Made by a program: the position numbers and the translations under genes. A stretch of DNA of 64,000 nt from Jeotgalibacillus sp. ET6 (GTDB taxonomy: Bacteria; Bacillota; Bacilli; Bacillales; Jeotgalibacillaceae): contig NZ_JARUIU010000003.1 in assembly GCF_029667115.1 (NCBI RefSeq), positions 248,001 through 312,000 on the forward strand, in the 5' to 3' direction. This document shows positions 51,535-61,034 of the stretch, in pieces (positions within the stretch are counted from its first letter, which is position 1; each line of letters begins with the position of its first letter). The notes under the pieces were generated by a model, which had not been told where the DNA came from, did no database searches, and was given only the letters and a program-made list of their open reading frames with translations.

Positions 51535-52872
51535 TTGAAAAAGTTCAAAGGATTTGCAGCAGCCGCATTGTGTACAGCCATGGTCGTTTCAGGTGTTACG
51601 TATGTTCATGAAGCAGAAGCAGGCCCTTCTAAAAATGCAAAGGGCAAGTCAAAGATCGAAAACGTGATCTTCATGATTCCGGATGGGTATTCTGCAGCCT
51701 ATGCAACAAATTACCGCATCTTTAAAGGAGAAGAAACGGTGCTTGATCCTCTTCTTGTCGGCATGATGCAAACCAATTCCTCTGACAACTGGGTTACAGA
51801 TTCTGCAGCAGCCGGAACCGCTATGGCAACAGGACATAAAACAAATAACGGAATGGTAGGCGTGACACCAAACGGCCGCACAGTGGAATCAATCTTAGAA
51901 GCTTCTGATGATGCCGGCAAATCAACCGGACTCGTCGCAACTTCCACGATTACACATGCAACTCCTGCTGTATTTGCTTCTCATGTGCCATCTAGAGGCA
52001 GCGAGGCAGCCATTGCCTTACAAATGGCGAATGAAGTGGATGTCCTATTTGGCGGTGGGAAGTCCAATTTCCTTCCTGAATCACTTGGGGGCAATCAGGA
52101 AGAGCGCAATTTGATTGAAGAATCAGAAGAAAACGGCTATACCATTGTAGAAAATAAAGATGATTTGATGGAACTGAACGGCAAAGAGAAAAAAGTACTG
52201 GGTCTGTTTGCAGACGGTCCTATGGCACCAGAGCTTGACCGCGAAATGACCGAAGAACCAAGCCTGGCTGAAATGACAAGTACTGCAATTGATACATTAT
52301 CAACTAATAAAAAAGGTTTCTTCCTTATGGTAGAAGGAAGCCAGATTGACTGGGCAGGTCATGCCCATGATGCTGCCTGGGCGATGAAAGATGCAGAAGC
52401 ATTTGAAGAAGCCGTTGAAGAAGCCATTGCCTTCGCAAAAAAAGACAAGAAAACGCTTGTTGTCGTAGCAGGTGATCACGAAACAGGCGGCATGACGGTT
52501 GGCGGATATGACGAATACAATGCCAACGTTGAAATCCTTCGCAATGTAGAAGCTACTGGTGAATTTATGGCTTCTCAGCTGAACAAAAAGCGCGGCAATG
52601 CACGCAAAGTAGTACAGGAGCACACAGGACTTAAGTTAACAGCAGAAGAAGTAGGCAGAATTCAAACGGCTCCTGAAGGCGAAGTCGGCATGACCATTAA
52701 TACGATTGTCAGCGAACGTGCCTATGTCGGCTGGTCCACTTCAGCTCATACAGGTGTAGACGTACCGGTGTATGCTTATGGACCAGGATCAGGATTGTTC
52801 CACGGTCTTCTTGACAACACAGATATGCCTGAGCTGATGGCTGAGGCAATGAAAATTGAATTTGCTCAGTAA
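51535..52872 (+). CDS. phoA: Secreted alkaline phosphatase, PhoA/PhoB family (445 aa)
   Basis: Signal peptide (MKKFKGFAAAALCTAMVVSG, cleavage near AEA-G around residue 31). The nucleophile Ser is in DSAAAGTAMATGHK near 89, metal ligands in FMIPDGYS (Asp near 49), EGSQIDWAGHAHDA near 268 and AGDHETGGM near 310, and the final His in SAHTGVDV near 400. The enzyme releases phosphate from monoesters outside the cell under phosphate starvation. The start is TTG at 51535 after AGGAGGAATTGAA. Pho boxes upstream agree with PhoPR control. Confidence 0.95.
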   Translation: MKKFKGFAAAALCTAMVVSGVTYVHEAEAGPSKNAKGKSKIENVIFMIPDGYSAAYATNYRIFKGEETVLDPLLVGMMQTNSSDNWVTDSAAAGTAMATGHKTNNGMVGVTPNGRTVESILEASDDAGKSTGLVATSTITHATPAVFASHVPSRGSEAAIALQMANEVDVLFGGGKSNFLPESLGGNQEERNLIEESEENGYTIVENKDDLMELNGKEKKVLGLFADGPMAPELDREMTEEPSLAEMTSTAIDTLSTNKKGFFLMVEGSQIDWAGHAHDAAWAMKDAEAFEEAVEEAIAFAKKDKKTLVVVAGDHETGGMTVGGYDEYNANVEILRNVEATGEFMASQLNKKRGNARKVVQEHTGLKLTAEEVGRIQTAPEGEVGMTINTIVSERAYVGWSTSAHTGVDVPVYAYGPGSGLFHGLLDNTDMPELMAEAMKIEFAQ

Positions 52873-52903
52873 TCAACTGATTGCATGCACTAAAGCTGTA
52901 ACG

Positions 52904-52935
52904 AAAACACGGACGGGCTCCCTGTCCGTGTTTTT
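52904..52935. terminator. Terminator after alkaline phosphatase
   Basis: AAAACACGGAC pairs with GTCCGTGTTTTT; also serves the convergent acetyltransferase gene, whose stop lies in it. Confidence 0.9.
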
Positions 52936-53450
52936 CAATTTTCCATTTCATCACTCAAAATGGCATAATAATACTCGTCCCACCATCCATTTTCATGAGG
53001 AATGCATTTTTTAAAGAAGCCCTCTTTTCTCATCCCGATTTTTTCCATGACTCTGAAGGAAGCTTCGTTTTCAGGCTGGCACGTCGCAATGATCCTGTGC
53101 AGCTTCAGTTCGCCAAATCCATATTCAAGTACTGCCCTTGCTGCTTCACTGGCGTAGCCATTTTTTTGATAGGCGGGATTCATTACCCACCCAATTTCAT
53201 ATGTATGGTCTCCGAAATATGGATGAAAAACAAGATGACCTATTAACTGATCATTCTCTCTCAAAATAATCGGGAATTTTTCAGCGTCTTCTCCGCTGTT
53301 TTTATCCACAAATTCCTTTACCGCTTCCTTTGAGAGAACTCCTTCGGGCATATATGTCATAACGTCTTTGTTTGAGGTGTAAAGGTAAACCTCCCGCCAG
53401 TCCTCCGTGTTAAAATCTCTTATTTCCAACCTCTTCGTTTTAATTTTCAT
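52935..53450 (-). CDS. RimJ/RimL-like GNAT acetyltransferase (171 aa)
   Basis: MKIKTKRLEIRDFNTEDW opening, WVMNPAYQKNGYASEAARAV (acetyl-CoA loop) near 90 and RIIATCQPENEASFRVMEKIGM near 117. Family members acetylate ribosomal proteins, antibiotics or small amines; the substrate here is unknown. ATG preceded by AGGAGAATGGTAA. Followed on the same strand by the convergent terminator. Confidence 0.9.
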   Translation of the reverse strand: MKIKTKRLEIRDFNTEDWREVYLYTSNKDVMTYMPEGVLSKEAVKEFVDKNSGEDAEKFPIILRENDQLIGHLVFHPYFGDHTYEIGWVMNPAYQKNGYASEAARAVLEYGFGELKLHRIIATCQPENEASFRVMEKIGMRKEGFFKKCIPHENGWWDEYYYAILSDEMEN

Positions 53451-53461
53451 TTACCATTCTC

Positions 53462-53914
53462 CTATAGCTCACTTACTAGTTGTGTGATATCTCCTGTCAC
53501 CGGATTTACGCGGTAGGAAACCAGCTCGTCCCCCGTTTTCATGCTGATATGATAATGCCACGCAGGCTGAATCAGTGAAAATGCCTGAGAATCACCTGGT
53601 ACCTTTTTCTGTTCGTGCCCTGCAAGAACACCGGGCTGTGTCGTACCGACGAGAGCTGCGGCTTCGCTGTAGGTGTAGTTTGGAACCATCAAGGCCAGAC
53701 ATCCGCCGCTTAAGCAAATCATAAAAAACGAAGCCAGCAGCCCCCGCCTAGTCGTTTCACCAAAATAAACGCCTAGAAAGGTTCCCGCTAAAAGTCCGCT
53801 GAGCAGGCTCATATTCAGTATCGTTTCATACATTTCTGCATTAATCGCAAGAATCACGCAGAAAAATGCGATCAGTCCAGCGAGTAAACTGCCCTTAATT
53901 CTGTTCATTTTCAT
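53462..53914 (-). CDS. Membrane protein with PepSY-like tail (150 aa)
   Basis: Three membrane helices in the first 75 residues (TILNMSLLSGLLAGTFLGVY is one) and an outer domain whose end, WHYHISMKTGDELVSYRVNPVTGDITQLV, resembles PepSY-type repeats that inhibit peptidases or bind cell-wall components. The ATG follows AAAGGTGCTGA. Adjacent to but not clearly co-transcribed with the acetyltransferase gene. No firm function. Confidence 0.65.
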   Translation of the reverse strand: MKMNRIKGSLLAGLIAFFCVILAINAEMYETILNMSLLSGLLAGTFLGVYFGETTRRGLLASFFMICLSGGCLALMVPNYTYSEAAALVGTTQPGVLAGHEQKKVPGDSQAFSLIQPAWHYHISMKTGDELVSYRVNPVTGDITQLVSEL

Positions 53915-54014
53915 TCAGCACCTTTACTGGTTTTTACCATGATATGTTGGGAAGCTGAAGCTCATGCGAACAGGTCGTTAAGGGTCAGCGAAAGCAGCAA
54001 AGGTGTTTGGAACT

Positions 54015-55001
54015 TTACTCGCTGCTTATTTTCTTTCGATACTCGCCGTTTGTTAAAACCTTTAACACAAATTGATTAAAATTCGTTTGCAGTTTTCTTA
54101 AAGTCAGGACGTTCAGGTTATTTGAGAGAAAAATGATTTCTGTTTGATTCCCGTCTTTATCCGTTATATAAGAAGCATATGTATACACGAATAAAGTAGA
54201 TCCGCCTTTCATGCCTCCCCGCACAATCCATTCTCTATTTTTCTCATTTTTAAAAATCGAGTACCCCAGGATTTCTTCTATACAGCTTTGCATCTTCTCT
54301 TCAAATACATTTCCGTCATTAATCATTTCCATCAGGCTTGCATAATCCTTTGCAGAGCCTGACGGCAGAAGGTCAGACCAGATTTTCTGCAGATCAAAAT
54401 GGAGATTTAATTTTTCCATATACTCTTTTTTTCCTTCGTTTGCCATATGGTTATGAATGAGTAGCGAATATTGGATATATTCCTCTATGGGCATATTTTT
54501 CATACGGTACAGTAGTTCTTTCTTTGTTGTAATTTTTTCGTTGAACTTCACATAATTGCTTATGTATAAAGAAGAAACGAGCGGATAGATTCTTGAATGA
54601 TGATGTAAATTCAATGACTCAAGCAGCTGATTCACTTCTTCTATTCCAAGGTAGTTTAACAGGAAATCTGTATTTGCATTTGAACTGTAGGCAGCCATTC
54701 CAATCGCAATTTCCTTTAATGAATAGTCCTCTTTCGTAAACTCCTTCATCCATTCTTCATGAGCTCCCCCGTCTGTTTTCTCTAGATAAAACTTCAACAG
54801 CTCTTCTTTTGGTACGCGTTCATTCTCATCAATCTTCCCTATACTGACCTGCCGTGCAAATTCAATCACCAGGATGATCTTGACGGTACTGGCCAGGGGC
54901 AGAGAAGTTTCATGGTTGATGGATATGAGCTCCTGTTTGTTCCGTCGAATAAGCAAGGAAACGTCTTTGTCCGCTCTCCTCTTTTTTGCATACCTTAACA
55001 C
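54015..55001 (-). CDS. Serine hydrolase, class A beta-lactamase fold (328 aa)
   Basis: SxxK catalytic motif in LASTVKI near 38, SSNANTDFL near 105 and the KGGST triad near 268 are those of the beta-lactamase/penicillin-binding protein superfamily. The usual N-terminal membrane helix is not seen. In-frame sequence upstream of the GTG at 55001 (about 16 codons reading IVIIAWFKKRNQDPDI) looks like part of an anchor but has only CTG or ATT as possible starts, preceded by an in-frame stop. The gene may use a rare start or may have lost its anchor. Substrate unknown. Confidence 0.75.
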   Translation of the reverse strand: MLRYAKKRRADKDVSLLIRRNKQELISINHETSLPLASTVKIILVIEFARQVSIGKIDENERVPKEELLKFYLEKTDGGAHEEWMKEFTKEDYSLKEIAIGMAAYSSNANTDFLLNYLGIEEVNQLLESLNLHHHSRIYPLVSSLYISNYVKFNEKITTKKELLYRMKNMPIEEYIQYSLLIHNHMANEGKKEYMEKLNLHFDLQKIWSDLLPSGSAKDYASLMEMINDGNVFEEKMQSCIEEILGYSIFKNEKNREWIVRGGMKGGSTLFVYTYASYITDKDGNQTEIIFLSNNLNVLTLRKLQTNFNQFVLKVLTNGEYRKKISSE

Positions 55002-55138
55002 GATGTCCGGATCTTGATTGCGTTTCTTAAACCAAGCAATGATTACAATCAGCCTCTTTCCTTTTCGTTATAAAAAAAAACAGTTAGTATACAAGGGATG
55101 ATTTCTATCATTACGATCTCTATTACTCGTATACCTCC

Positions 55139-55375
55139 TTATCCTTGCACTACCGCAGCGGATATAAAAAGAAGAGAACAAAGTATCATGAAATAATTTA
55201 CTTTATTCGCTTTATCCTCCTTTATCCCTTGGACAGCCTGCAATAAGGTCATCACGCCCAAAAATGAAAAAATCATACTTTGAGAAATAGTCAATTTGAA
55301 TATAAAAAAATAAAAGAATCCGAATACAGCTGCGAACACTGCAATTGCATAATTAATCGTTCTTAAAGTAGCCAA
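55139..55375 (-). CDS. Small membrane protein, DUF3953-like (78 aa)
   Basis: Three helices (about 5-25, 30-48, 58-76) with SFLGVMTLLQAVQGIKEDK between, similar in layout to the protein at 11464-11826. TTG at 55375 after GGAGCTGAG. Function unknown. Confidence 0.6.
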   Translation of the reverse strand: MATLRTINYAIAVFAAVFGFFYFFIFKLTISQSMIFSFLGVMTLLQAVQGIKEDKANKVNYFMILCSLLFISAAVVQG

Positions 55376-55497
55376 TCTGTTTCTCAGCTCCTTCTATTTG
55401 AATTAAGGCAAAGTATTACTAATATTAAGAATAGTATAAAGGTTTATGGGAATATTTGTCGAATGGATTTGTCTTAATTTAAATTAAATGCAAGATG

Positions 55498-55531
55498 CAA
55501 AAAGCCAGTCCAACACGGACCGGCTTTTTCA
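55498..55531 (-). terminator. Terminator of the ECF sigma operon
   Basis: AAAAGCCGGTCC pairs with GGACTGGCTTTT around a five-base loop, T-run on the minus strand. Confidence 0.9.
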
Positions 55532-55945
55532 GTAATTCATCGAGCTTACTTCAATATCAAATCGTGAAGGGGTCAATCCATTTTTTATAATCAATTCGGT
55601 AAAAAGCAATTGAATCTCTTCTTTGTTTTCAGCGGTGGCTGCTTTTTCCTGCAGCTGGACTTGAAGAGCGATCCGGTCGGCTGTGTAGGCATTCCCTATA
55701 ATCCGAAAAGGAGCGTAGCCTTTATTTTTCATTTCCTCTCTAACCTGTTCATATAGAGCGCCTTCATCAAGCAGCGCTTCATTGAACACTTGCACTTCTT
55801 TTAGAGAGACGGCCTGTTCAGTTTGAGAGAGCTGAGCAAATACTGCTTCAGCTTTTTCTTCTTCCACACGGGTCTGGCTGAAAAAAACCGCTAGTCCAAC
55901 TGCCAGCATCACAAACCAAATGCCTATTGTCTGATTCCTTGTCAT
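55529..55945 (-). CDS. Small membrane-anchored protein of the ECF operon (138 aa)
   Basis: One N-terminal helix (IGIWFVMLAVGLAVFF), then an extracytoplasmic helical/strand domain ending LTPSRFDIEVSSMNY. It follows the anti-sigma gene by about 70 bp and ends at the operon terminator, so it is probably co-regulated. It may modulate the signal sensed by the anti-sigma factor. ATG at 55945 is preferred to the GTG at 55957, which overlaps the RBS GGAG. Confidence 0.6.
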   Translation of the reverse strand: MTRNQTIGIWFVMLAVGLAVFFSQTRVEEEKAEAVFAQLSQTEQAVSLKEVQVFNEALLDEGALYEQVREEMKNKGYAPFRIIGNAYTADRIALQVQLQEKAATAENKEEIQLLFTELIIKNGLTPSRFDIEVSSMNY

Positions 55946-56016
55946 CGTCCCGCTCACTCCAACTGTTTTTTTAAATCGTATGCACGCTGAAGAGGAACTA
56001 TGATTCTGGCAAACAA

Positions 56017-56985
56017 TTAGTCATTTTCAAGATAGTTTTTTGTTGTAGCTCCGAGTGTTGCAGCGGCAATCATCGGCTCATCGTTAAACGCACGCAACTC
56101 TTCCGATGAGCCTGTTACCACGACCCCTATAATCTCAACATCTTCTTCTGTGAGCGTCCGGTCCTCTCCATATGTGAGGGTTTTGCTAATTTCTTCAGCT
56201 GTAGATTTAGAAGATCCCCCTTTCTCAATCATCCTATTAATTGAATAAATGAATGACCCGCTTCCTCCATCAGCCCTGAATCCAAAAGCACTTCCTCCAT
56301 CAGTAAGAAAGGGAAAAGATTGTTGTTCATTTAGCATTGAGTGTTCTTCAACCCTCTCTTCTGTGAATGTATCCACCCACATCCAGGCAATCGAATCGCC
56401 AAATACCTCCTGTACTTCTTCTTCCGTATAGGCACGGTTAAATGAAAAAGCCATTTCTGCGACGTCAGCCTCTGTCATTTTTTCAAGTGCACGGCGATCA
56501 TCAAATTTTTCTTTGTAGGTTACTTCCGGATGAAAAAATCCGATCGTACGATGACCATTCACAAAAGTGTTCATGCGATCGCTGTTAACTTGAGCGTATC
56601 CGCTTGCATTCATAGTAGATGTAATATCAGGAGAGCCAAGAACAGGAATAACCGTTTCCTTTTTCCCCCACGGAACGGGAACCCCATCAATATACTTAAA
56701 GTAATTAGTCGATGCTGTGACAGAGAAAGGGGAGTAAAGGTAGGATGTCCCTTCCATGCGTAGATTTGCTCCATGAATGCTGTTCCATAAGCTGTCTTCG
56801 GCAAATTCAGTTTCAATTTTCTTATTCAGCAGATACTTGCTTCCTGCTAACCCCCCGTATACCACAAGCAGACTGACGACAACAGCGATAATGGTAGTCT
56901 GGATAACGGAACGCCTTCTTGCTTTTTTCACTAAATTCCCTAAATTGCTTTTTTGATCAAATGGATTCTCTGTTTCTTTGGTCAT
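56017..56985 (-). CDS. Anti-sigma factor with Sigma_reg N- and C-terminal domains (322 aa)
   Basis: Cytoplasmic N-terminus (LGNLVKKARRRS), one membrane helix (about 28-50) and a large extracellular part with PVLGSPDITSTMNASGYAQ and the YGEDRTLTEEDVEIIGVVVTG block, as in YhdL-like Sigma_reg proteins. It should bind and inhibit the ECF sigma encoded just upstream, releasing it on an envelope signal. Its start overlaps the sigma gene end by 29 bp. Confidence 0.85.
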   Translation of the reverse strand: MTKETENPFDQKSNLGNLVKKARRRSVIQTTIIAVVVSLLVVYGGLAGSKYLLNKKIETEFAEDSLWNSIHGANLRMEGTSYLYSPFSVTASTNYFKYIDGVPVPWGKKETVIPVLGSPDITSTMNASGYAQVNSDRMNTFVNGHRTIGFFHPEVTYKEKFDDRRALEKMTEADVAEMAFSFNRAYTEEEVQEVFGDSIAWMWVDTFTEERVEEHSMLNEQQSFPFLTDGGSAFGFRADGGSGSFIYSINRMIEKGGSSKSTAEEISKTLTYGEDRTLTEEDVEIIGVVVTGSSEELRAFNDEPMIAAATLGATTKNYLEND

Positions 56986-57481
56986 CCTGTCCCCTCCCGT
57001 ATTTTTTGATAAAGCTTGCCCGTGCCCGATGAAGCGTTGACTTCACTGCGGCTTCTTTCAGGTTCAGCAAACTTCCTATTTCCCGAAGCGATAAGTCAGC
57101 GGAATATTTTAAGAGGAGAATTTCCCGGTGATTTACTTTAAGCTGATCAAGCACCCTGCGTATATCACTGCTCATTTCATTCGTAATAATAGCAGCTTCA
57201 GGGGTCCGTTTTTCCACCCGGTCTTCATCAAAAAATCTCCATATTATTTTCTCTCTTCTTGAACGGGTCTTTGAAAGATCGTAGTAGCCATTTACTGCCA
57301 CACGAAACAGCCACCCCTCCACATTTTGAACAGGCACGCTGTCGATATACAGCAGGAATTTGTAAGCTGTGTCCTGGATTACATCTTCAGCATCCTGCCG
57401 CTTTGCTCCCATCTTTACTAAATAATAATAAATCTGCTTCAGCTGCCTGTGCAGCGATTCCTCCAGCTCCTGCTGCGCCAT
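56957..57481 (-). CDS. ECF RNA polymerase sigma factor (174 aa)
   Basis: Region 2: GAKRQDAEDVIQDTAYKFLL and VEGWLFRVAVNGYYDLSK near 25-75; region 4: VNHREILLLKYSADLSLREI and LKEAAVKSTLHRARASF near 115-160. The linked anti-sigma (overlapping stop/start) defines a closed regulatory unit. The start ATG at 57481 follows GGGGGAGGAG. An ECF-type promoter upstream suggests autoregulation. Confidence 0.94.
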   Translation of the reverse strand: MAQQELEESLHRQLKQIYYYLVKMGAKRQDAEDVIQDTAYKFLLYIDSVPVQNVEGWLFRVAVNGYYDLSKTRSRREKIIWRFFDEDRVEKRTPEAAIITNEMSSDIRRVLDQLKVNHREILLLKYSADLSLREIGSLLNLKEAAVKSTLHRARASFIKKYGRGQDDQRNRESI

Positions 57482-57504
57482 CTCCTCCCCCCTTCCATGA
57501 TAAA

Positions 57505-57529
57505 GACGAACAGACTCACGATTGGTTTT
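57505..57529 (-). promoter_or_regulatory. Candidate ECF autoregulatory promoter
   Basis: AAAACC (57529-57524) and CGTC (57508-57505) with 15 bp between; the AAC/CGTC pair is typical of ECF sigma promoters. It ends only about 20 bp before the sigma start codon. Confidence 0.45.
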
Positions 57530-57743
57530 GGAAAATCCGTTATTTTTTTCACTTATTTGAGAAATTCAATCTTTCTTGTAAATTGAAAACAAAAGACGAT
57601 CGGTTTTTTATGGTAAAATATTCTTATTTACCTTATTCTTTTATTAGAGTTCTTTTTTCGTTATCGAAATGAAATCAATTTATTTACAGTTTGATACTCG
57701 TATTATTATAAACGTGTATCAAAAAGAAAGGAGTAATCACTTC

Positions 57744-58001
57744 ATGTCATCTGAACCCGATTGGTTTGTTACAATCCTCCCACTTCTTTTTGCGGGTTTT
57801 TGGATTTTTGTTACACTCATTCCTTTTGCCCTGCTTATTTTTATCATCGTTTATGCCGTGAGGGTCATTAAACGCATGGAGCAGCGGGCTGAAGAAAAGC
57901 TTTCCATACAGCGGGAATCACTTCAGCTTCAAAGAGAGCAGATGGAGTCATCGAAGCAATCAAATTCTGCAGCATTCACTCCACCTGAAGAACCGCTGTA
58001 A
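57744..58001 (+). CDS. Small membrane protein with coiled-coil tail (85 aa)
   Basis: A short N-terminus, one or two hydrophobic helices (WFVTILPLLFAGFWIFVTLI and FALLIFIIVYAVRVI), then a charged coiled coil (RMEQRAEEKLSIQRESLQLQ) and a Pro-rich end. The ATG follows AAAGGAGTAATCACTTC. Function unknown; such proteins may be small membrane adaptors. Convergent with ppc through a shared terminator. Confidence 0.75.
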   Translation: MSSEPDWFVTILPLLFAGFWIFVTLIPFALLIFIIVYAVRVIKRMEQRAEEKLSIQRESLQLQREQMESSKQSNSAAFTPPEEPL

Positions 58002-58012
58002 AACTCACAGCA

Positions 58013-58046
58013 AAAATCCACTTTTCAATTGAAAAGTGGATTTTTA
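58013..58046. terminator. Terminator between small membrane gene and ppc
   Basis: AAAAATCCACTTTTCAATT is fully self-complementary with AATTGAAAAGTGGATTTTT, so it works in both directions. Confidence 0.92.
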
Positions 58047-58071
58047 CGTTATTGCATAGCTTCTTTAGAAA

Positions 58072-60825
58072 TTAACCTGTGTTCACAAGTCCTGCGGCAA
58101 CGCCATTGATCGTCAGCAGTACTTCTGTCAGCAGTTCATCTGAGTGATCATCAGATTCACGCATTTTCTTGATCAGCTCAACCTGCAGGAAATTGAGCGG
58201 GTCTACATAAGGATTTCGTAGATTCACGCTGTCCTGAATATTAGGCGTATGATCAAGAAGCTCAGTGTTGCCTGTTATCTTCAGGAGCACCTCTTTTGTC
58301 AGGGCATACTCGTCTGAAATTTCCCCGAAGATTCGTTTTGCAATCGCCGGGTCATGCACCAATGATAAATATTCTTCTGCGGTGGTTAAATCCGCTTTTA
58401 ACAGAGCCATCTGAAGATTATTGATGGTTGATTTAAAGAACGGCCAGTTTTCATACATCTCTTGCAACGTTTTCACCTGCTCCGGTCCCTGTGAGGCAAA
58501 TGAGTGAAGTCCTGTACCCGCAGCATACCAGGCAGGCAGCATTTGTCTTGACTGCGTCCAGGCAAATACCCATGGAATGGCACGAAGATCTTCAAAACGC
58601 TGACTTCCTTTTCGGCTCATTGGACGTGAGCCGATATTTAGCTCTCCCAGCTCGCCAAGCGGTGTGGCCTGCTTAAAGTAGGTTAAAAAGTCCTCGTCTC
58701 CAAATACCAGATCCTGATATTTTTTTAGAGCAGCGTCAGAGCTTTGTGTAATAGCCTCTTTCCAGTCACCAGGAAGAGCATGTCCATCCTTAAACTGCCG
58801 GATAGCTTTTGCCGAAGCTTCCAGCAGAGCAGATGCTGCCTGTTCAAGATTACGGTACGCGATGTCGCCAAGCAGATAACGGGAGGAAAGCACCTCTCCC
58901 TGCTCGGTAATTTTCACGCCATGACCCAGTGTTTCGCCAGGCTGTGACTGAATGCTGCGGTTTAACGGACCACCGCCGCGCCCAAGGGAACCCCCGCGTC
59001 CGTGGAAGAATTTCAGGCCGACATTGTATTCTCTCGCCATTTCATGAATTTCCTGCTGGGCGTTGAATAGCTTCCAATTGGCTGTCAGCGTACCTCCGTC
59101 CTTGCTTCCATCTGAATACCCAAGCATAATTTCCTGATGGTCGCCGTGCTTTTCAAGATGACCGCGGTAAACGTCCATGTCAAATAACGTTTTCATAATT
59201 TGTGGACCGGCAATCAAGTCATCCACCGTTTCCAGAAGAGGAGCGACATTCAGGTTGCTCTCGATCGTACCGTCAGCATGCAGGCGGTAAATCCCTGCTT
59301 CTTTTGCCAGCACCAGCACCTCCAGTAGATCACTTGAAGACTGTGTCATGCTGATCAGGTACACATTGATTGAACGCTTGCCAAATACATCATGCGCTTT
59401 TTTGATCATTTGAAAGACTTTCAACACTTCTTGCGTTTCTTTTGAATAGTCTTCCTGCAAAAGGGTCACAGGTCTTGGATCCTTCAGGACTTTTTCAAGG
59501 ATGGAAAGCTTTTCTTCTTCCGGAAGAGAAGCATAGTCCTCCGTAATGCCGACAACTTGTAAAATTTCTTTTATTGCGGCTTCATGCTCTCCACTGTGAT
59601 TTCGTATATCGAGTGTCGCAAGATGGAAGCCAAATAGCTGCACCTGACGAATGACTTTTCGGATGGTTTTCAGCTTACGATTGTCTGGCTGGTGATTTTC
59701 TGCGTCTTCTTTAATAAGCATCAAGTCTGACAGCAGCTCTTCAGCATCCTGATAGCCGAGTTCAGATTTTCCAACTTCACGCACACGCTTCAGCATCACT
59801 GCAAACTTGCGCCGGTACACTTCCCCTTCTACCGGCCATGCTTCGTCCTCTGATAAATACACCTGTTCTTCCTCGTTAACGGAACGGAAAAGTTCTTCGC
59901 TTACTTCTACCCGTGTAATAGACTGGCTGAAGCGCTTCATCAGGTCCACAAGTGCCTGCTCGTACTTTTTCAACGTCAGTTTACGCTGCAGTTCCAGTGT
60001 TTCCCATGTAATTTCCGGAGTTACATGCGGGTTGCCATCCCGGTCTCCTCCGATCCAGGAGCCAAAGTGAAGGAAGTTAGGAACGGTCCATTCGAGGTCA
60101 GGATAGTAGTCTTCGAGTTTATCTTCGAGCTCCTGGTGAATCGCAGGAAGCACGGCAAAGAGGGTTTCGTCAAAATAATAGAGGCCATTTTTCACTTCGT
60201 CGATGACAGTGGGCTTGCGGTGGCGCAGTTCATCGGTCTGCCACAGCGCTGTCACTTCATTAAATAAACTGTCATCATACTTTCTTCTTTCCTTTTTCGT
60301 TAAATACGGATTATCAAGCGCTCTGAGAAGAAGGGAAATCCGCTTCTGCACTTCTAGCACTGTGCGTTTTGTCGCCTCGGTTGGATGGGCTGTGATAATC
60401 AATTCAATAGACAGATCATTGACGATCTGCTGAATTTCCTGCGGTGCGAAATCGTTTTCTTTTATGTACGCCACCGCACTCTCAATTGAAGCAGGCTGAA
60501 TTACCCCATCATCGTCAAGCTGATACTGCCTGAAGCGGCGGATACGATGGTTTTGCTCTGCAATATTAATAATGTGAAAATAGATGGAAAATGCACGGAT
60601 TACCTGTTCACGCATCGGCGGCTCAATCGCGCTGATTTCTTCCTTCAGGTGTCTATAGGTTTCTTCATTGTATTCTTTTCGCAGGTTTTTTGTGGTCTCT
60701 CTTATTTCTTCTACCTTATTTAAGAGAGAAATTCCCCCGTGATGAATTAACACTTCGCCCAAAATGGAGCCGAGCTTCTTCACATCACTGCGTAAGGGCG
60801 CGTTACGATCTGTTGATTCAGTCAT
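58072..60825 (-). CDS. ppc: Phosphoenolpyruvate carboxylase (917 aa)
   Basis: Carboxylates PEP to oxaloacetate, an anaplerotic reaction of the TCA cycle. All active-site blocks are present: TAHPTEATKRT (catalytic His, near 146), SWIGGDRDGNPHV near 263, MLGYSDGSKDGGTL near 572, FFHGRGGSLGRGGGP near 610, GSRPMSRKGS near 733 and the C-terminal GLVNTG. Full length. Bacilli usually rely on pyruvate carboxylase, so its presence marks a subset of the group. The ATG at 60825 (eight bases from AGGAGG) is preferred to 60831. Confidence 0.97.
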   Translation of the reverse strand: MTESTDRNAPLRSDVKKLGSILGEVLIHHGGISLLNKVEEIRETTKNLRKEYNEETYRHLKEEISAIEPPMREQVIRAFSIYFHIINIAEQNHRIRRFRQYQLDDDGVIQPASIESAVAYIKENDFAPQEIQQIVNDLSIELIITAHPTEATKRTVLEVQKRISLLLRALDNPYLTKKERRKYDDSLFNEVTALWQTDELRHRKPTVIDEVKNGLYYFDETLFAVLPAIHQELEDKLEDYYPDLEWTVPNFLHFGSWIGGDRDGNPHVTPEITWETLELQRKLTLKKYEQALVDLMKRFSQSITRVEVSEELFRSVNEEEQVYLSEDEAWPVEGEVYRRKFAVMLKRVREVGKSELGYQDAEELLSDLMLIKEDAENHQPDNRKLKTIRKVIRQVQLFGFHLATLDIRNHSGEHEAAIKEILQVVGITEDYASLPEEEKLSILEKVLKDPRPVTLLQEDYSKETQEVLKVFQMIKKAHDVFGKRSINVYLISMTQSSSDLLEVLVLAKEAGIYRLHADGTIESNLNVAPLLETVDDLIAGPQIMKTLFDMDVYRGHLEKHGDHQEIMLGYSDGSKDGGTLTANWKLFNAQQEIHEMAREYNVGLKFFHGRGGSLGRGGGPLNRSIQSQPGETLGHGVKITEQGEVLSSRYLLGDIAYRNLEQAASALLEASAKAIRQFKDGHALPGDWKEAITQSSDAALKKYQDLVFGDEDFLTYFKQATPLGELGELNIGSRPMSRKGSQRFEDLRAIPWVFAWTQSRQMLPAWYAAGTGLHSFASQGPEQVKTLQEMYENWPFFKSTINNLQMALLKADLTTAEEYLSLVHDPAIAKRIFGEISDEYALTKEVLLKITGNTELLDHTPNIQDSVNLRNPYVDPLNFLQVELIKKMRESDDHSDELLTEVLLTINGVAAGLVNTG

Positions 60826-61034
60826 ATTCATTTCCTCCTAATTTCCAAAAATTCAGATAAAATAAACCTTAAAAGTTTATTATAGCTGAAATGCAGAAGG
60901 AACAAAAGAAATTAGCTAAATCAGATCGGCACCGTTTCAAAATAGAGCATTTATTTCTACCTTCAATGTACATTTTTTAAGATTAACGCGCTGCCTCCTT
61001 TGAAAAATTAAAATCAAATAAAATTTGTCGCGCA

